Positions 8,772 to 18,270 are shown, counted from the first letter of the stretch. The stretch is DNA of 64,000 bases from Actinopolyspora erythraea (GCF_002263515.1 NZ_CP022752.1:3906001-3970000); one strand, 5' to 3'. The notes: generated from the sequence alone by a model not told the origin. Numbers and translations are program-made.

Positions 8772-9593
8772 ATGCTGGACAAAGACATCTTCCAGGAATT
8801 CACCAACGTTGACAGCGCTAACGACCCGTCACGACTGTTCGACTCCCTCGAACGCATTGAATCACTGCCCCAAATGGCTACGTTCCGGGACACGACATAC
8901 CAATCCATCCTGACCGCGACACCGCCGGGAGCCGACATCGGCTGCGGACAGGGCTGCGCCGTCGCAGAACTCCACGAAAGTGGATGCCATCCCACCGGGA
9001 TCGACCTCAGCACCAGTATGGTCGAGGCAGCGCAACAGCGTTTCCCCCAGTGCGTCTTCCGTGTCGGTGACGCACTGGACCTGCCGATCCCGGACGCCTC
9101 ACTGGGCTGGTACAGGGCCGAGCGTCTGTGGATCCACCTTGACGACCTCACGAGAGCTTCCCAGGAAGCCTACCGCGTTCTGCGCCCTGGCGGAATCATT
9201 GTGGTCGCCGACCCGATCCTTGACTCGTTGGTCATGACCTCGTCTCATCAGCAGGTCACCCGTCAGATCGTCGCTGCCTCTGCGGACTCGCTCACGAACC
9301 CCACCGCAGCCGCTCACACGCTCGCCGCCCTGAAGAATACGGGGTTTGACAGTATCCACGTCGGATCCAGCGCCATACTCCTACGCGACTTCTCCGCCGC
9401 CAAAACGATCCTCCTGGACAACGCCACGCAGGCAGCAACAGGATCCGGCGTCCCAGAGCACACCGTACGCGCCTGGCACGAGGATCTGGAGCAGTACGCC
9501 AACCGAAACGAGTTCCTCCTGAGCATCACCATGCTCATCACCACCGCCACAAAACCAGATCAATCCGCATCAAGCACGGCTACTCCACCCTGA
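8772..9593 (+). CDS. Class I SAM-dependent methyltransferase
   Basis: A 273-aa methyltransferase of the Methyltransf_11/UbiE-like type. Motif I is GADIGCGQGC at residues ~55-64, with the acidic ribose-binding residue in TGIDLSTSM. The motif II region is GDALDLPIPDASLG, and the post-II LRPGGIIVVADP is present. The frame stays open upstream to 8646, but the ATG at 8772 begins the conserved part, and upstream residues are Lys/Arg/His-rich shadow sequence. Its codons are less GC-biased than those of the core genes. It is the only intact tailoring-type gene beside the large PKS on the island. The substrate is unknown and could be the PKS product. Confidence 0.85.
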   Translation: MLDKDIFQEFTNVDSANDPSRLFDSLERIESLPQMATFRDTTYQSILTATPPGADIGCGQGCAVAELHESGCHPTGIDLSTSMVEAAQQRFPQCVFRVGDALDLPIPDASLGWYRAERLWIHLDDLTRASQEAYRVLRPGGIIVVADPILDSLVMTSSHQQVTRQIVAASADSLTNPTAAAHTLAALKNTGFDSIHVGSSAILLRDFSAAKTILLDNATQAATGSGVPEHTVRAWHEDLEQYANRNEFLLSITMLITTATKPDQSASSTATPP

Positions 9594-9640
9594 GCGAAAT
9601 GCGGAGATGGTAGGCACGCCGAGAACAGTCGTCCCGCACG

Positions 9641-9841
9641 TCACGCCGTTGGACTCGCGCTCAGCGACATGATCCAGGCTCGCCCGCCTTTCCCAGCCTG
9701 GTGCGGCTCAGCTGTCGGCAGATGACGACCACGGGCGCGAGCTGGAGTTGTAACCGCACCAAGGGTTCTGATCCGACCCTGGGCGTCGAGGGAGGCGACG
9801 GTGTCGGCCAGGTGGTCGAGCACCGCGTCCGCAGTGTCCAC
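9641..9841 (-). CDS. Short ORF, unknown
   Basis: A 66-aa reading frame with a GTG start preceded by AAGGA and lying 47 bases downstream of the perfect palindrome at 9888-9908, read on the minus strand. The first ~30 residues (VDTADAVLDHLADTVASLD) are protein-like and the rest is not. It may be the stump of a truncated regulator controlled by that palindrome, or spurious. Confidence 0.25.
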   Translation of the reverse strand: MDTADAVLDHLADTVASLDAQGRIRTLGAVTTPARARGRHLPTAEPHQAGKGGRAWIMSLSASPTA

Positions 9842-9887
9842 GCTGTTCAATCCTTGGCTGCACTGGCGGACACACGGGTGCACGGTG

Positions 9888-9908
9888 CTGTTCCGCTGTA
9901 CGGAACAG
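9888..9908. promoter_or_regulatory. Operator-like inverted repeat, copy 2 (perfect)
   Basis: CTGTTCCG-5 nt-CGGAACAG with perfect 8-base arms. It shares its half-sites with the copy at 8332-8352, on the other side of the methyltransferase gene. It is probably the binding site of a dimeric repressor. Confidence 0.55.
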
Positions 9909-10034
9909 CGTGTTGCTCGACGTGGTAGTGGCGCGTTGTTCTGATCGGCAACACTCCCACGACAGCGGGATCGCCCGTTTCGTCGTGGGATCTCATCAAC
10001 ACTTCGCAACAGGGCACGGACGGAGGTGAGTGTT

Positions 10035-10249
10035 GTGGCTGAGGCCCCTGCGAGATGTGTGATCTTGCGTGGTGTTCCTGAGGGAGTGCCCCGATTTGCG
10101 ATTCTTGAGACCGGGGAACTTCCCCGGATCTTGTCTTGGACCGTTGCGAGGGGCATCAGCATTTCGCGCTGGACGAGGAGTCGGAGCGCGTCGTGGGTGT
10201 GACCGTGCCGGTGTACCGCTGGCTGTATCGCACGGTCGTTGCGGAATGA
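10035..10249 (+). pseudogene. Possible frameshifted small gene before the PKS
   Basis: GTG at 10035 has a strong GGAGG 8 bases upstream and opens a 55-codon frame (ARCVILRGVPEGVPRFAILE) that ends at 10202. Before that stop, the adjacent frame takes over with more natural protein sequence (FALDEESERVVGV, PVYRWLYRTVVAE) up to a stop at 10249. A single frameshift near 10140 would join them into a ~70-aa protein. I do not recognise the family. Alternatively only the 55-aa product is made. Confidence 0.3.
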
Positions 10250-10345
10250 CGAAACGCCGCGATGCATCCCCACTGGATTCCGGGAAGCCGACCTTGTACA
10301 ACCCCGCCAATCGTGTTCGAGCCGCTGTGGAAAGAAGTGAGTGCG

Positions 10346-13300
10346 ATGTCGCGTGCTGAAAGAGCCATGCCGATGGAAACGTCGAGCGAGGGCGACCCGA
10401 TCGCTGTCATCGGCGTTGGCTGCCGGTATCCAGGGGGTGTGGATTCTCCGACGGCGTTGTGGGAATTCGTGGCGCGCGGCGGGGACGCGGTCAGCGAGGT
10501 CCCCGCCGACCGCTGGGACATGGCGCGGATCTATGACCCGGAGCCCGGTGTTCCGGGGCGCTCGGTGTCGCGGTGGGGCGGATTCCTGGCCGATCCCTAC
10601 GGTTTCGACGCGGACTACTTCCGAATCCCGGCTGACGAGGCCGAGCACATGGACCCGCAGCACAGGATACTGCTGGAAGTCGCGTGTGAGGCGTTGGAAC
10701 ACGCCGGGATGGCGCCGAGCGCGTTACGCGGCTCGGACACCGGTGTCTACGCCGGTCTCTCCTACTACGATTACGCGCTGCTGGCCAGTGAATGGGGGCG
10801 GGGCGCGGAGCCCTACACCTTCTCGGGTGGCGCCCACTCGGTCGCTGCGGGGCGGATCTCCTATCTGCTGGGGCTGACCGGTCCGGCGATCGCGGTGGAC
10901 ACCGCGTGCTCGTCGTCGCTGTCGGCGGTACATCTGGCATGCCAGAGCCTGCGGGACGGGGAGTCGGGCATGGCAGTGGCGGGGGGTGTCGCACTGCACT
11001 TGAGTCCGGCGGGCATGGTCGCCGCGTCCGGGCTGGGGATGCTCTCGCCTCAGGGACGGTGTGCTGCCTTCGACCAGGAGGCCGACGGCTTCGTACGGGC
11101 AGAGGGCTGCGGGGTCGTGGTCCTCAAGCGCCTCGTCGATGCGGTACGCGACGGCGATCGGATGCTGGCGGTGCTGCGTGGCACCGCCATGAACCAGGAC
11201 GGGCGCTCCGAAGGACTGATGGCGCCGCACGCGCCAGCGCAGGAAGCGGTGCAGCAGGCGGCATTGTCGGTAGGCGGAGTGGATCCGGCAACCGTGGGGA
11301 TGATCGAGGCGCACGGTACGGGTACTCCGGTGGGCGATCCAATCGAATTCGCCGCGCTGGACCGAGTGTACGGGCGCGGGAGCCAACCGTGCGCCCTGGG
11401 CTCGGTTAAAACGAACCTCGGCCACACCGAGGCCGCTGCGGGTGTGGTGGGGCTGATCAAGGCCGTGCTGGCCGTCGAGCACGGCCTGGTACCGGCGAGT
11501 CTGCATTTCCGTGAGCTGAATCCGGACATCGACGCCGAGGGCTCGCGGCTGTTCGTGCCGACCGAGCCGACACCCTGGCCGGTGGCAGAGGGGCCGCGGC
11601 GGGCGGCGGTCTCCTCCTACGGGGTCTCCGGAACCAACGCGCATGCCGTGGTGGAGCAGGCCCCACCAGCAGCGGCCGTCCCAGCAGAGCCGAGCACGGT
11701 GAACGCACAGTCTCCGGCCCTGTTCGTGGTCTCGGCGTCCACGCCCGCAGCGCTGACGACAAGTGCGGGCCGCATCGCCGACTGGCTGGAGAACGAGGGA
11801 CGCCACGCCGCGTTGGCGGATGTCGCCTCCACCCTGGACTGTCACCGGGAACACCGGAAACACCGGCTGGCCGTGGTGGCCGGCACCCACGAGGAGCTGA
11901 CCACGCGACTGCGGTGCGCCCAGGCCGACGCCGACGATCCTGCCGTGGTGCGCGGTGCGGCCGTGGGTGACGGTCAGGAGCCGGTGTGGTTGTTCTCTGG
12001 GCAAGGCTCCCAGTGGTCGGGAATGGGGCGCGAGCTCCTGGCCTGCGATGAGGCGTTCGCCGCTGTGGTGGAGGAGCTGGAGCCACTGATCGCCGCCGAA
12101 TCAGGCTTTTCCGTCACCGACGCCCTGCGGGGAATGCGAGATCCGGTGGGGGTGGCCCAGATTCAGCCGACGTTGTTCGCGATGCAGGTCGGGCTGGCCG
12201 CGGCATGGCGAGCGCGGGGTGTGCGGCCCGGAGCGGTGATCGGCCACTCGATGGGGGAGGCGGCCGCGGCCGTGGTAGCCGGGGCGCTGTCAGTCGCCGA
12301 CGGTGCCCGGGTGGTGTGCCGCCGGGCGGCGTTGATGAGCCGCGTGGCCGGGAGGGGTGCCATGGCATCGGTGTCGCTGCCCGCTGCCCGGGTGGCCGCC
12401 GACATCGACGCGGCCGATGCGCGCGACGTCGTTATCGGGGTCGTGGCCTCCCCGACGTCCACCGTGGTGTCCGGGGACACCGCGCAGGTCCGGGCCCTGC
12501 TGGCGGACTGGGAGCGGCGTGGGGAGACCACCCGGGAGGTAGCCGTGGATGTGGCCTCCCATTCGCCTCAGCTCGACTCGATCCTGACCGAGATGTCGCA
12601 CGCGCTGGCCGACCTGGATCCCGCCGAGCCCACCCGGACCACCTTCTACAGCACCGTCGCAGACGATCCCTGCCGCACACCGACCTTCGATGCCCAGTAT
12701 TGGGTGGACAACCTGCGCGGCACGGTACGCTTCCACCACGCGGTGGAGGCCGCGCTGGCCGATGGGCACCGGGTGTTCACCGAGCTGTCTTCACACCCGC
12801 TGCTGACCCACGCCGTTACCGACACCGCCGAGCACAGCGCGATCACGGTGGAGATGCTGCCGAGCTTGCTCCGCGACCAGCGGCTGCCCCACGGACTGCT
12901 GCCCCGGGTGGCCGCCGCCCACTGCGCCGGGGCGGCTGTGGATTTTCAGGCGATGATGGGCAGCGGATCCCTGGTGGACGTGCCACTGCCGGTGTGGGAC
13001 CACCAACAGCTGATCCTGGAGTCGCGCGCCCGGCCACGAGCCGTCGGCGAGGGGGAGCATCCGCTGCTGGGGGTGCACGTGAGTCCGCCGGGCGAGCCCG
13101 ACGAGCACCTGTGGCGCGGCGACGTCGGTCTGGAGGCTCATCCGTGGCTGGCCGATCACCGGGTGCAGGGCCTGCCCGCCTTCCCCGGGGCTGGATATGT
13201 CGAACTGGCGCTGGCGGCGGGGACCCGGATCTTTGGCGGCTCGGCCGTCGAGATCCGCGACATCGGTTTCGAGCAGATGCTGTTCCTCGACCAGCACACC

Positions 13301-16300
13301 CCGCTGTACACAGTGGCCACACAGGTCCGCCCCGAACGTGCGCGTCTGGCGGTGTTCACCACCGACGACGACGGCGGCGAGCACATCCGGCGCGCTAGTG
13401 CGACCCTGCACTCCCTGGCTCCCGAGGAGGCTCCCGCGTCGCTGGACATCGCGGGGCTGCGGGAGAAACACCCGGACGGTGTGGACCCCGTCGAGCTGCG
13501 CGACCTGATGAGGCGGCACGGCCTCGAGATGGGCCCGGCCTTCTCCGCCATCGACAGCCTCGGCAGTGCGCAGAACGATGCGGCCAGCCTGCTGGCCGAC
13601 GTGCGCCTGCCTGCGGCGGTGCGCACCGGCAGCGGCGACTTCGACGTGCACCCGGTCTTGCTCGATGCCTGTTTCCAGTCCCTGCTGGGGATGCCGGGCC
13701 GCACTGCCTCGCACCTGCGTTCCGGCCTGTTCCTGCCCCAGGGCATTGACCGGGTCCGGCAGTTCGGCCAGGTGGAGGGAGCCCGCTACTGCCTGGCATG
13801 GCCGCAGTTCCTGGACAGCACCACCGCCGTGATCGACATGATCATCGCCAATGCCCACGGCACCGTGCTGCTGGCCATCGAAGGTCTGCGGGCCGGAGTG
13901 CGCGCCGAACAGGTGTTCACCGTGAATTGGCGCGACGCCGGGCCAGCCACCAGCCCCGAGACCACAGCACAGGATACCTCCTGGCTGGTGATAGGCGAGG
14001 ACACCGACGACGGATTGACGCAACGGCTGGCCGAGGTTCTGCGTGAGCAGGCCGGACAGTGCCTGCTGCATACGGCTGCCCTGGACTCCGACGGTGACCA
14101 CCAGGTACGGGATGCCGTGGCCGCACGGTTGCAGAACGGCCCGTGCCACGGCGTGGTCCTGCTGTGTCCGCCCACACCGGCCGGTCACGAGGAAAGCAGC
14201 CGGGAACGCGCCCGCGATCGGGTGCGGCGCCTGGCCCGGGTGTCCGGCGCCCTCGCCGAGGCCGACAACGAGCATCTTCCCCGGCTGCACATCGTGACTC
14301 GCGGCGCCCAGCATGTTCCCGACTGCGCCGAACCCGTCATCACCGAGCATGCCGGGCTGCGGGGAATGTTGCGCGTGCTCGGCACCGAGCATCCCTCGTT
14401 GCGACCGGCTCACCTGGACATCGACGCCGCCACCACCGCCGAGCAGGTGGCCGCGCACCTGATGGCCGACACCGACGAGGACGAGGTGGCCTACCGCGGT
14501 GGCCGCCAGTACCTGGCCCGGTTGCAGCCTGCCCCATTGCACGAGGAGGATCGGCGCACCACCACCGCGCACTTCGACCGCGACGGCGTCGTCGCCGAAC
14601 TCCGTGTCCCCGGTGACCCGGACACCCTCGAACTGGTCGCCCGGCCTCGACAGGCCGCAGGTCCCGGCGAGGTCGAGGTCGCCGTCCACGCCGCCGGTCT
14701 GAACTTCGTCGATGCCCTGTCGGTGATGGGTGCCAATCCGACAGACGACGACGTGCCCCCGCTGGGCCCGGACATGGCCGGTGTGGTCGTCGACGTCGGC
14801 GATCAGGTCACCGACCTGGAAGTCGGCGACCGTGTGATGGGGCTGAGCTACCGGCGCGGTGGCACGTGGGGCACCTTCGTGACCAGCGATGCCGCCCTGT
14901 GCGTGCCCGTACCGCAGCAGGCGAGCATGGAACAGGCCGCCGCGCTGCCAGCCGTCTACCTGACCGCCTGGTACGGCCTGGTCCACCGAGCCGGGCTCCA
15001 GGCGGGCGAGCGCGTTCTCATCCACGCCGCCACCGGCGGCGTGGGGTTGGTTGCCGTGGCCATCGCCACCATGCTCGGAGCCGAGGTGTACGCCACCGCC
15101 GGTACCGAACGCAAACGCGCCCACCTGCGCGAACTCGGTATCACGCACGTGTATGACTCGCGCAGCCTGGACTTTGCCGACCACATCCGGCACGACACCG
15201 CCGGTGCGGGCATCGACGTAGTACTGAACTCGCTGACCGGCGCCGCCCAGCGCGAAAGTCTCGACCTGCTGGCCGTCGACGGGCGATTCGTGGAAATCGG
15301 CAAGAAGGACATCTACGGCGACACCAAGCTCGGCCTGTACCCCTTCCGCCGCAACATCAGCGTTTTCAGCGTCGACATCGCCTTGATGACTGGGGTCAAA
15401 CCAGCCCAGCTGGGTGACATGCTGCGCGAGATCGCCCAGCACATCGACGCCGGACAGCTCCCGTTGCTCCCCACCACCAGCCACCCCCTGGAGGAAGCGG
15501 GCACCGCAGTGCGTGTCATGGCAGCGGCCGAACACATCGGCAAGCTCGTCCTCACCGTCCCGCGCACCGACACCACCCGCATCCCCATTCCCGCCCGCTA
15601 CGCCCCCCTGGCCCGAAGCGACGGTTCCTACCTCATCACCGGCGGACTGGGCGCGCTCGGCCTGCTGATGGCCGAACACCTGGCCACCAACGGAGCCGGC
15701 CGTATCGTGCTCAACGCCCGCTCCCAACCCGGCAAGCACGTCGAGGACATCCTGCGACGCCTACGCGAGGCTGGAACCGAGGTGCACATCGAGCTCGGCG
15801 ACATCGCCGAGGCCGACACGGCCGCGCGGTTGGTCACGACCGCCACCGCCACCGGTCTGCCTCTGCGTGGTGTGCTGCACGCCGCCGCGCTGGTCGAGGA
15901 CGCGGCCATCACCAACATCACCGGCGACCAACTCGCCCGAAACTGGGCCCCCAAGGTCCACGGCGCCTGGCATCTGCACCAGACCAGCTTGGATCAACCG
16001 CTGGACTGGTTCTGTTGCTTCTCCTCCTTCGCCGCGCTGACCGGACACCGGGGGCAAGGTGCCTATGCCGCCGCCAACTCCTGGCTGGACGCCTTCACGC
16101 ACTGGCGCCGCACGCAGGGCCTGACCGCGCATTGCATCGCGTGGGGAGCGTGGGCACAACTCGGGCGCGGCGCCTTCCTCGAACACACCGAGGGAATCGC
16201 CTCGATCGACCCGCACGACGGTGTCAGAGCCTTCGACCAACTCCTGCGCCACGACCGCGCCTACGCCGGATACGCCCCTGACCACCACCAGCCATGGATC

Positions 16301-16675
16301 GACGACCTCGCACGCCGCAGCCCCTTCGCCGCCGCGTACGCACCCCACCACTCCGATACGGCCCAAGCCGAACACGCCACCCTGCAAGAACTCCGCGAAC
16401 TGCCACCCGCCGACCGGCCAGCACACCTGCAACAGCATCTCGCCCGCACCGTGTCCCAGATCGTGCGGACCACCGTCGACCCCGACCGCGCCTTCAAGGA
16501 CTACGGACTGGACTCCCTCGGTGGCCTGGAACTACGCACCCGTCTGGAGAAAACCCTCGGCCTACGTGTCTCGGTCAAGACCCTGGCCGCACACTCCACC
16601 GCCCGCACCCTGACCGACTACCTAATGACCCAACTCGCTCTGGACACCGACGCATCCACCGTCACCACGAGCTGA
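10346..16675 (+). CDS. Single-module reducing type I PKS, mycocerosic acid synthase-like
   Basis: A 2109-aa iterative-type synthase with the domain order and length of mycobacterial MAS-like enzymes. KS (~17-445) has Cys188 in DTACSSS, then EAHGTGT and NLGHTEAAAG. AT (~555-880) has Ser635 in GHSMGEA, and VASHSP matches the methylmalonyl-type [YV]ASH motif. DH (~915-1210) has His938 in the HxxxGxxxxP motif and Asp1107 in DACFQ. ER (~1430-1760) has ATGGVGLVAV next to His1560; Phe in LNFVDAL would suit a 2R methyl branch as in MAS. KR (~1765-1960) has GGLGALG and Tyr1907. ACP carries Ser2057 in YGLDSLGG. No thioesterase is present. Start ATG 10346 follows GAAAGAAG; GTG 10337 is possible. It should elongate an acyl primer with methylmalonyl-CoA into a methyl-branched chain. 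No FadD/FAAL loader or Pap-type acyltransferase lies beside it. Confidence 0.92.
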   Translation: MSRAERAMPMETSSEGDPIAVIGVGCRYPGGVDSPTALWEFVARGGDAVSEVPADRWDMARIYDPEPGVPGRSVSRWGGFLADPYGFDADYFRIPADEAEHMDPQHRILLEVACEALEHAGMAPSALRGSDTGVYAGLSYYDYALLASEWGRGAEPYTFSGGAHSVAAGRISYLLGLTGPAIAVDTACSSSLSAVHLACQSLRDGESGMAVAGGVALHLSPAGMVAASGLGMLSPQGRCAAFDQEADGFVRAEGCGVVVLKRLVDAVRDGDRMLAVLRGTAMNQDGRSEGLMAPHAPAQEAVQQAALSVGGVDPATVGMIEAHGTGTPVGDPIEFAALDRVYGRGSQPCALGSVKTNLGHTEAAAGVVGLIKAVLAVEHGLVPASLHFRELNPDIDAEGSRLFVPTEPTPWPVAEGPRRAAVSSYGVSGTNAHAVVEQAPPAAAVPAEPSTVNAQSPALFVVSASTPAALTTSAGRIADWLENEGRHAALADVASTLDCHREHRKHRLAVVAGTHEELTTRLRCAQADADDPAVVRGAAVGDGQEPVWLFSGQGSQWSGMGRELLACDEAFAAVVEELEPLIAAESGFSVTDALRGMRDPVGVAQIQPTLFAMQVGLAAAWRARGVRPGAVIGHSMGEAAAAVVAGALSVADGARVVCRRAALMSRVAGRGAMASVSLPAARVAADIDAADARDVVIGVVASPTSTVVSGDTAQVRALLADWERRGETTREVAVDVASHSPQLDSILTEMSHALADLDPAEPTRTTFYSTVADDPCRTPTFDAQYWVDNLRGTVRFHHAVEAALADGHRVFTELSSHPLLTHAVTDTAEHSAITVEMLPSLLRDQRLPHGLLPRVAAAHCAGAAVDFQAMMGSGSLVDVPLPVWDHQQLILESRARPRAVGEGEHPLLGVHVSPPGEPDEHLWRGDVGLEAHPWLADHRVQGLPAFPGAGYVELALAAGTRIFGGSAVEIRDIGFEQMLFLDQHTPLYTVATQVRPERARLAVFTTDDDGGEHIRRASATLHSLAPEEAPASLDIAGLREKHPDGVDPVELRDLMRRHGLEMGPAFSAIDSLGSAQNDAASLLADVRLPAAVRTGSGDFDVHPVLLDACFQSLLGMPGRTASHLRSGLFLPQGIDRVRQFGQVEGARYCLAWPQFLDSTTAVIDMIIANAHGTVLLAIEGLRAGVRAEQVFTVNWRDAGPATSPETTAQDTSWLVIGEDTDDGLTQRLAEVLREQAGQCLLHTAALDSDGDHQVRDAVAARLQNGPCHGVVLLCPPTPAGHEESSRERARDRVRRLARVSGALAEADNEHLPRLHIVTRGAQHVPDCAEPVITEHAGLRGMLRVLGTEHPSLRPAHLDIDAATTAEQVAAHLMADTDEDEVAYRGGRQYLARLQPAPLHEEDRRTTTAHFDRDGVVAELRVPGDPDTLELVARPRQAAGPGEVEVAVHAAGLNFVDALSVMGANPTDDDVPPLGPDMAGVVVDVGDQVTDLEVGDRVMGLSYRRGGTWGTFVTSDAALCVPVPQQASMEQAAALPAVYLTAWYGLVHRAGLQAGERVLIHAATGGVGLVAVAIATMLGAEVYATAGTERKRAHLRELGITHVYDSRSLDFADHIRHDTAGAGIDVVLNSLTGAAQRESLDLLAVDGRFVEIGKKDIYGDTKLGLYPFRRNISVFSVDIALMTGVKPAQLGDMLREIAQHIDAGQLPLLPTTSHPLEEAGTAVRVMAAAEHIGKLVLTVPRTDTTRIPIPARYAPLARSDGSYLITGGLGALGLLMAEHLATNGAGRIVLNARSQPGKHVEDILRRLREAGTEVHIELGDIAEADTAARLVTTATATGLPLRGVLHAAALVEDAAITNITGDQLARNWAPKVHGAWHLHQTSLDQPLDWFCCFSSFAALTGHRGQGAYAAANSWLDAFTHWRRTQGLTAHCIAWGAWAQLGRGAFLEHTEGIASIDPHDGVRAFDQLLRHDRAYAGYAPDHHQPWIDDLARRSPFAAAYAPHHSDTAQAEHATLQELRELPPADRPAHLQQHLARTVSQIVRTTVDPDRAFKDYGLDSLGGLELRTRLEKTLGLRVSVKTLAAHSTARTLTDYLMTQLALDTDASTVTTS

Positions 16676-16700
16676 CCCAGCACACCGAACGGAGCCACCG

Positions 16701-17060
16701 ATGCCCCCGACTCCAACACCAGACGCGCCCCGGCTGCCCTACCGACCCCCACCCACCAGTCTCCGCACACCACACACCTGCTCGCCGGTCTGCCGAACCT
16801 CAACATCTTCCGGAGGCTCGCCCACGCCGAGGGACTGTTCCCCACGTCGTCCGCCTCGGCCAAGCCCTCTACGCCGATCTCGACTTAGCCCCAGACCTCC
16901 GCGATGGCCATCCTGCGGGTCGCGCACACCCTGCGCGCCCCCTATGTACAGGCTCACCACGCCGCCGCAGCCCGAGCCCGTCATCACCGCCATCGCCATC
17001 ACTGACTTCACCCCCGCGCCGCCGAGCTGCCCGGCGTGGTCGACCTCGTGCTGACCGGGC
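16701..17060 (+). pseudogene. Carboxymuconolactone decarboxylase-like gene, frameshifted
   Basis: Three frames together give a typical CMD/AhpD-fold protein: GLPNLNIFRRLAHAEGLFP, then HVVRLGQALYADLDLAPDLR, then MAILRVAHTLRAPYVQAHH. Each join needs a frameshift, and a stop follows soon after the third piece, so the gene is dead. In the family this region precedes the redox-active or proton-relay His, and here only the AHH survives. It begins 25 bases after the PKS stop with its own ATG, so it was probably once cotranscribed with the PKS. Confidence 0.6.
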
Positions 17061-17090
17061 CGCGCCACCCCGACCAGCGACCCCAGCCGG

Positions 17091-17310
17091 GTCCTGGTCG
17101 GGCTGTATGAAGATCTGGACGCGGTCGCCGACCGGGTCTGGCCTGGCGAGCACGTCGTGATCACCTGCCGCCCCTGGCGCCGCCGCGGACTCCTCGTGGA
17201 TCTACCGGGACAGATCCACGAGGAAGCGGACGCGGTCGGTCTAGTACCCACCGATCACTGCATCGCCCTGATCGCGCCGAGGCACGGCCTCAGCTCCCCC
17301 ATTACCTTTT
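17091..17310 (+). pseudogene. C-terminal fragment of a DNA methylase
   Basis: A frame reads LYEDLDAVADRVWPGEHVVI, then TCRPWRRRGLLVDLPGQI and GLVPTDHCIALIA. This pattern is familiar from the C-terminus of SAM-dependent DNA methylases carried by actinobacterial integrative elements (RPWR...LVDLP...GL.P..R..AL). No SAM-binding N-terminus or start remains. The ~220 bases after it, up to the IS110 remnant, hold nothing recognisable. Confidence 0.45.
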
Positions 17311-17530
17311 GGTTGTCCCCGCAATGGGGTTCCCGGCCTGTGGGTCCGGCAGGACTTGTCCCCCCTGTCTGCATGATCCGGGGGTGGTGTCACCGGGCCT
17401 GCAGGCACCGCATGACCGCTGATAGAGGCTGGAACGTCGCCCTGTATGGCGGCAGGCTCTGCGTAATGTGGATGCCGGCTGGACGGTGCCGCCTGACAGG
17501 CCGGGATGACCTGCGACGGACAGGAGCATC

Positions 17531-17992
17531 GTGGTCGAGCCCAACGAGATTGGCGCTTTCGTCGGCTTGGATGTCGGTCAGGACGAACACCACGCCCGTG
17601 CTCTCACCCCGGACGGCACCAAGGTGCTGGATAAACGACTTCCCAACAACGAGGCGAAGCTACGGGCGATCGTCGACAAACTGCAGGCCAAGCACAGCAC
17701 CGTGCTCGTCGTGGTCAACCAGCCCGCCTCCATCGGGGCGCTGCCGCTGGCACTCGCCCGCGAAGCCGGCTGCCGCGTGGCCTACCTGCCCGGTCTGACC
17801 ATGCGGCAGCCGGCCGATCTCTATCCCGGGGAGGCCAAAACTCCACGCCCGGAATGCCGCCGTCATCGCTGATGCCGCCCGCACCATGTGCCCCACACAC
17901 TGCGGGACCTGGCCCCCAACGACGAGACCGTGGCCGCCCTGTCCATGCTGTGCGGCCACGACGACGACCTCGCCGCCGACGGCACCCTGCCG
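17531..17992 (+). mobile_element. IS110-family transposase, truncated and frameshifted
   Basis: The N-terminal DEDD transposase domain starts at GTG/ATG-type codons near 17531 with FVGLDVGQDEHHARAL (first catalytic Asp in GLDVG) and continues through VVVNQPASIGALPL and GCRVAYLPGLTM to LYPGEAKT. A frameshift there switches frame to AAVIADAARTMPHTLRDLAP, then LCGHDDDLAADGT. At that point IS110 similarity stops and the reading frame enters serine-recombinase sequence. The C-terminal Tnp20 domain with its catalytic Ser is absent. The copy is therefore inactive. Confidence 0.8.
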
Positions 17993-18230
17993 CGAACAAA
18001 GGTCAAAGCCAAGCTCCGCGACATCGAACGCCAGCGACGTCACCTCACCCAGCGCCGCGATACAGTCTCCGCCGACCTCACCGCTGCCGCCCGCCTGATC
18101 GACGTGAGCCTGAAACTGCTCGAACGCCCCGAAGAGCTGTACCGAAGCAACAGCGGCGCCTGCTCAATCAGGCGATCTTCCACAACATCTACATCGAGAA
18201 CGAGGAAGTCACCGACCACCACCGCACCGG
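17993..18230 (+). pseudogene. C-terminal remnant of a large serine recombinase (integrase)
   Basis: The sequence KAKLRDIERQRRHLTQRRDT, then RLIDVSLKLLERPEELYR and, after a one-base shift, RRLLNQAIFHNIYIENEEVT is the coiled-coil and end of large serine recombinases found on actinobacterial integrative elements. The catalytic N-terminal resolvase domain and the recombinase domain are missing, replaced by IS110 sequence. It lies just over 100 bases from tRNA-Ala copy 2, the usual place for an integrase next to its attachment site. It is the best evidence that the island is a decayed integrative element. Confidence 0.7.
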
Positions 18231-18244
18231 AGCCCCGAGACAGC

Positions 18245-18270
18245 AAAAAGCCACCCACCAAGCGGGTGGC
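18245..18270 (-). terminator. Likely terminator of tRNA-Ala copy 2
   Basis: On the minus strand GCCACCC and GGGTGGC form a 7-bp stem with a 7-base loop followed by five T. It lies ~75 bases after the 3' end of the tRNA. It differs from the terminators of the other two tRNA-Ala genes because this flank belongs to the inserted element. Confidence 0.65.

Noticed and set aside
12791..15739. A 982-codon open frame on the minus strand inside the PKS
   Set aside because: It is the antisense shadow of the PKS reading frame; its composition is unlike a protein and no domains are visible.
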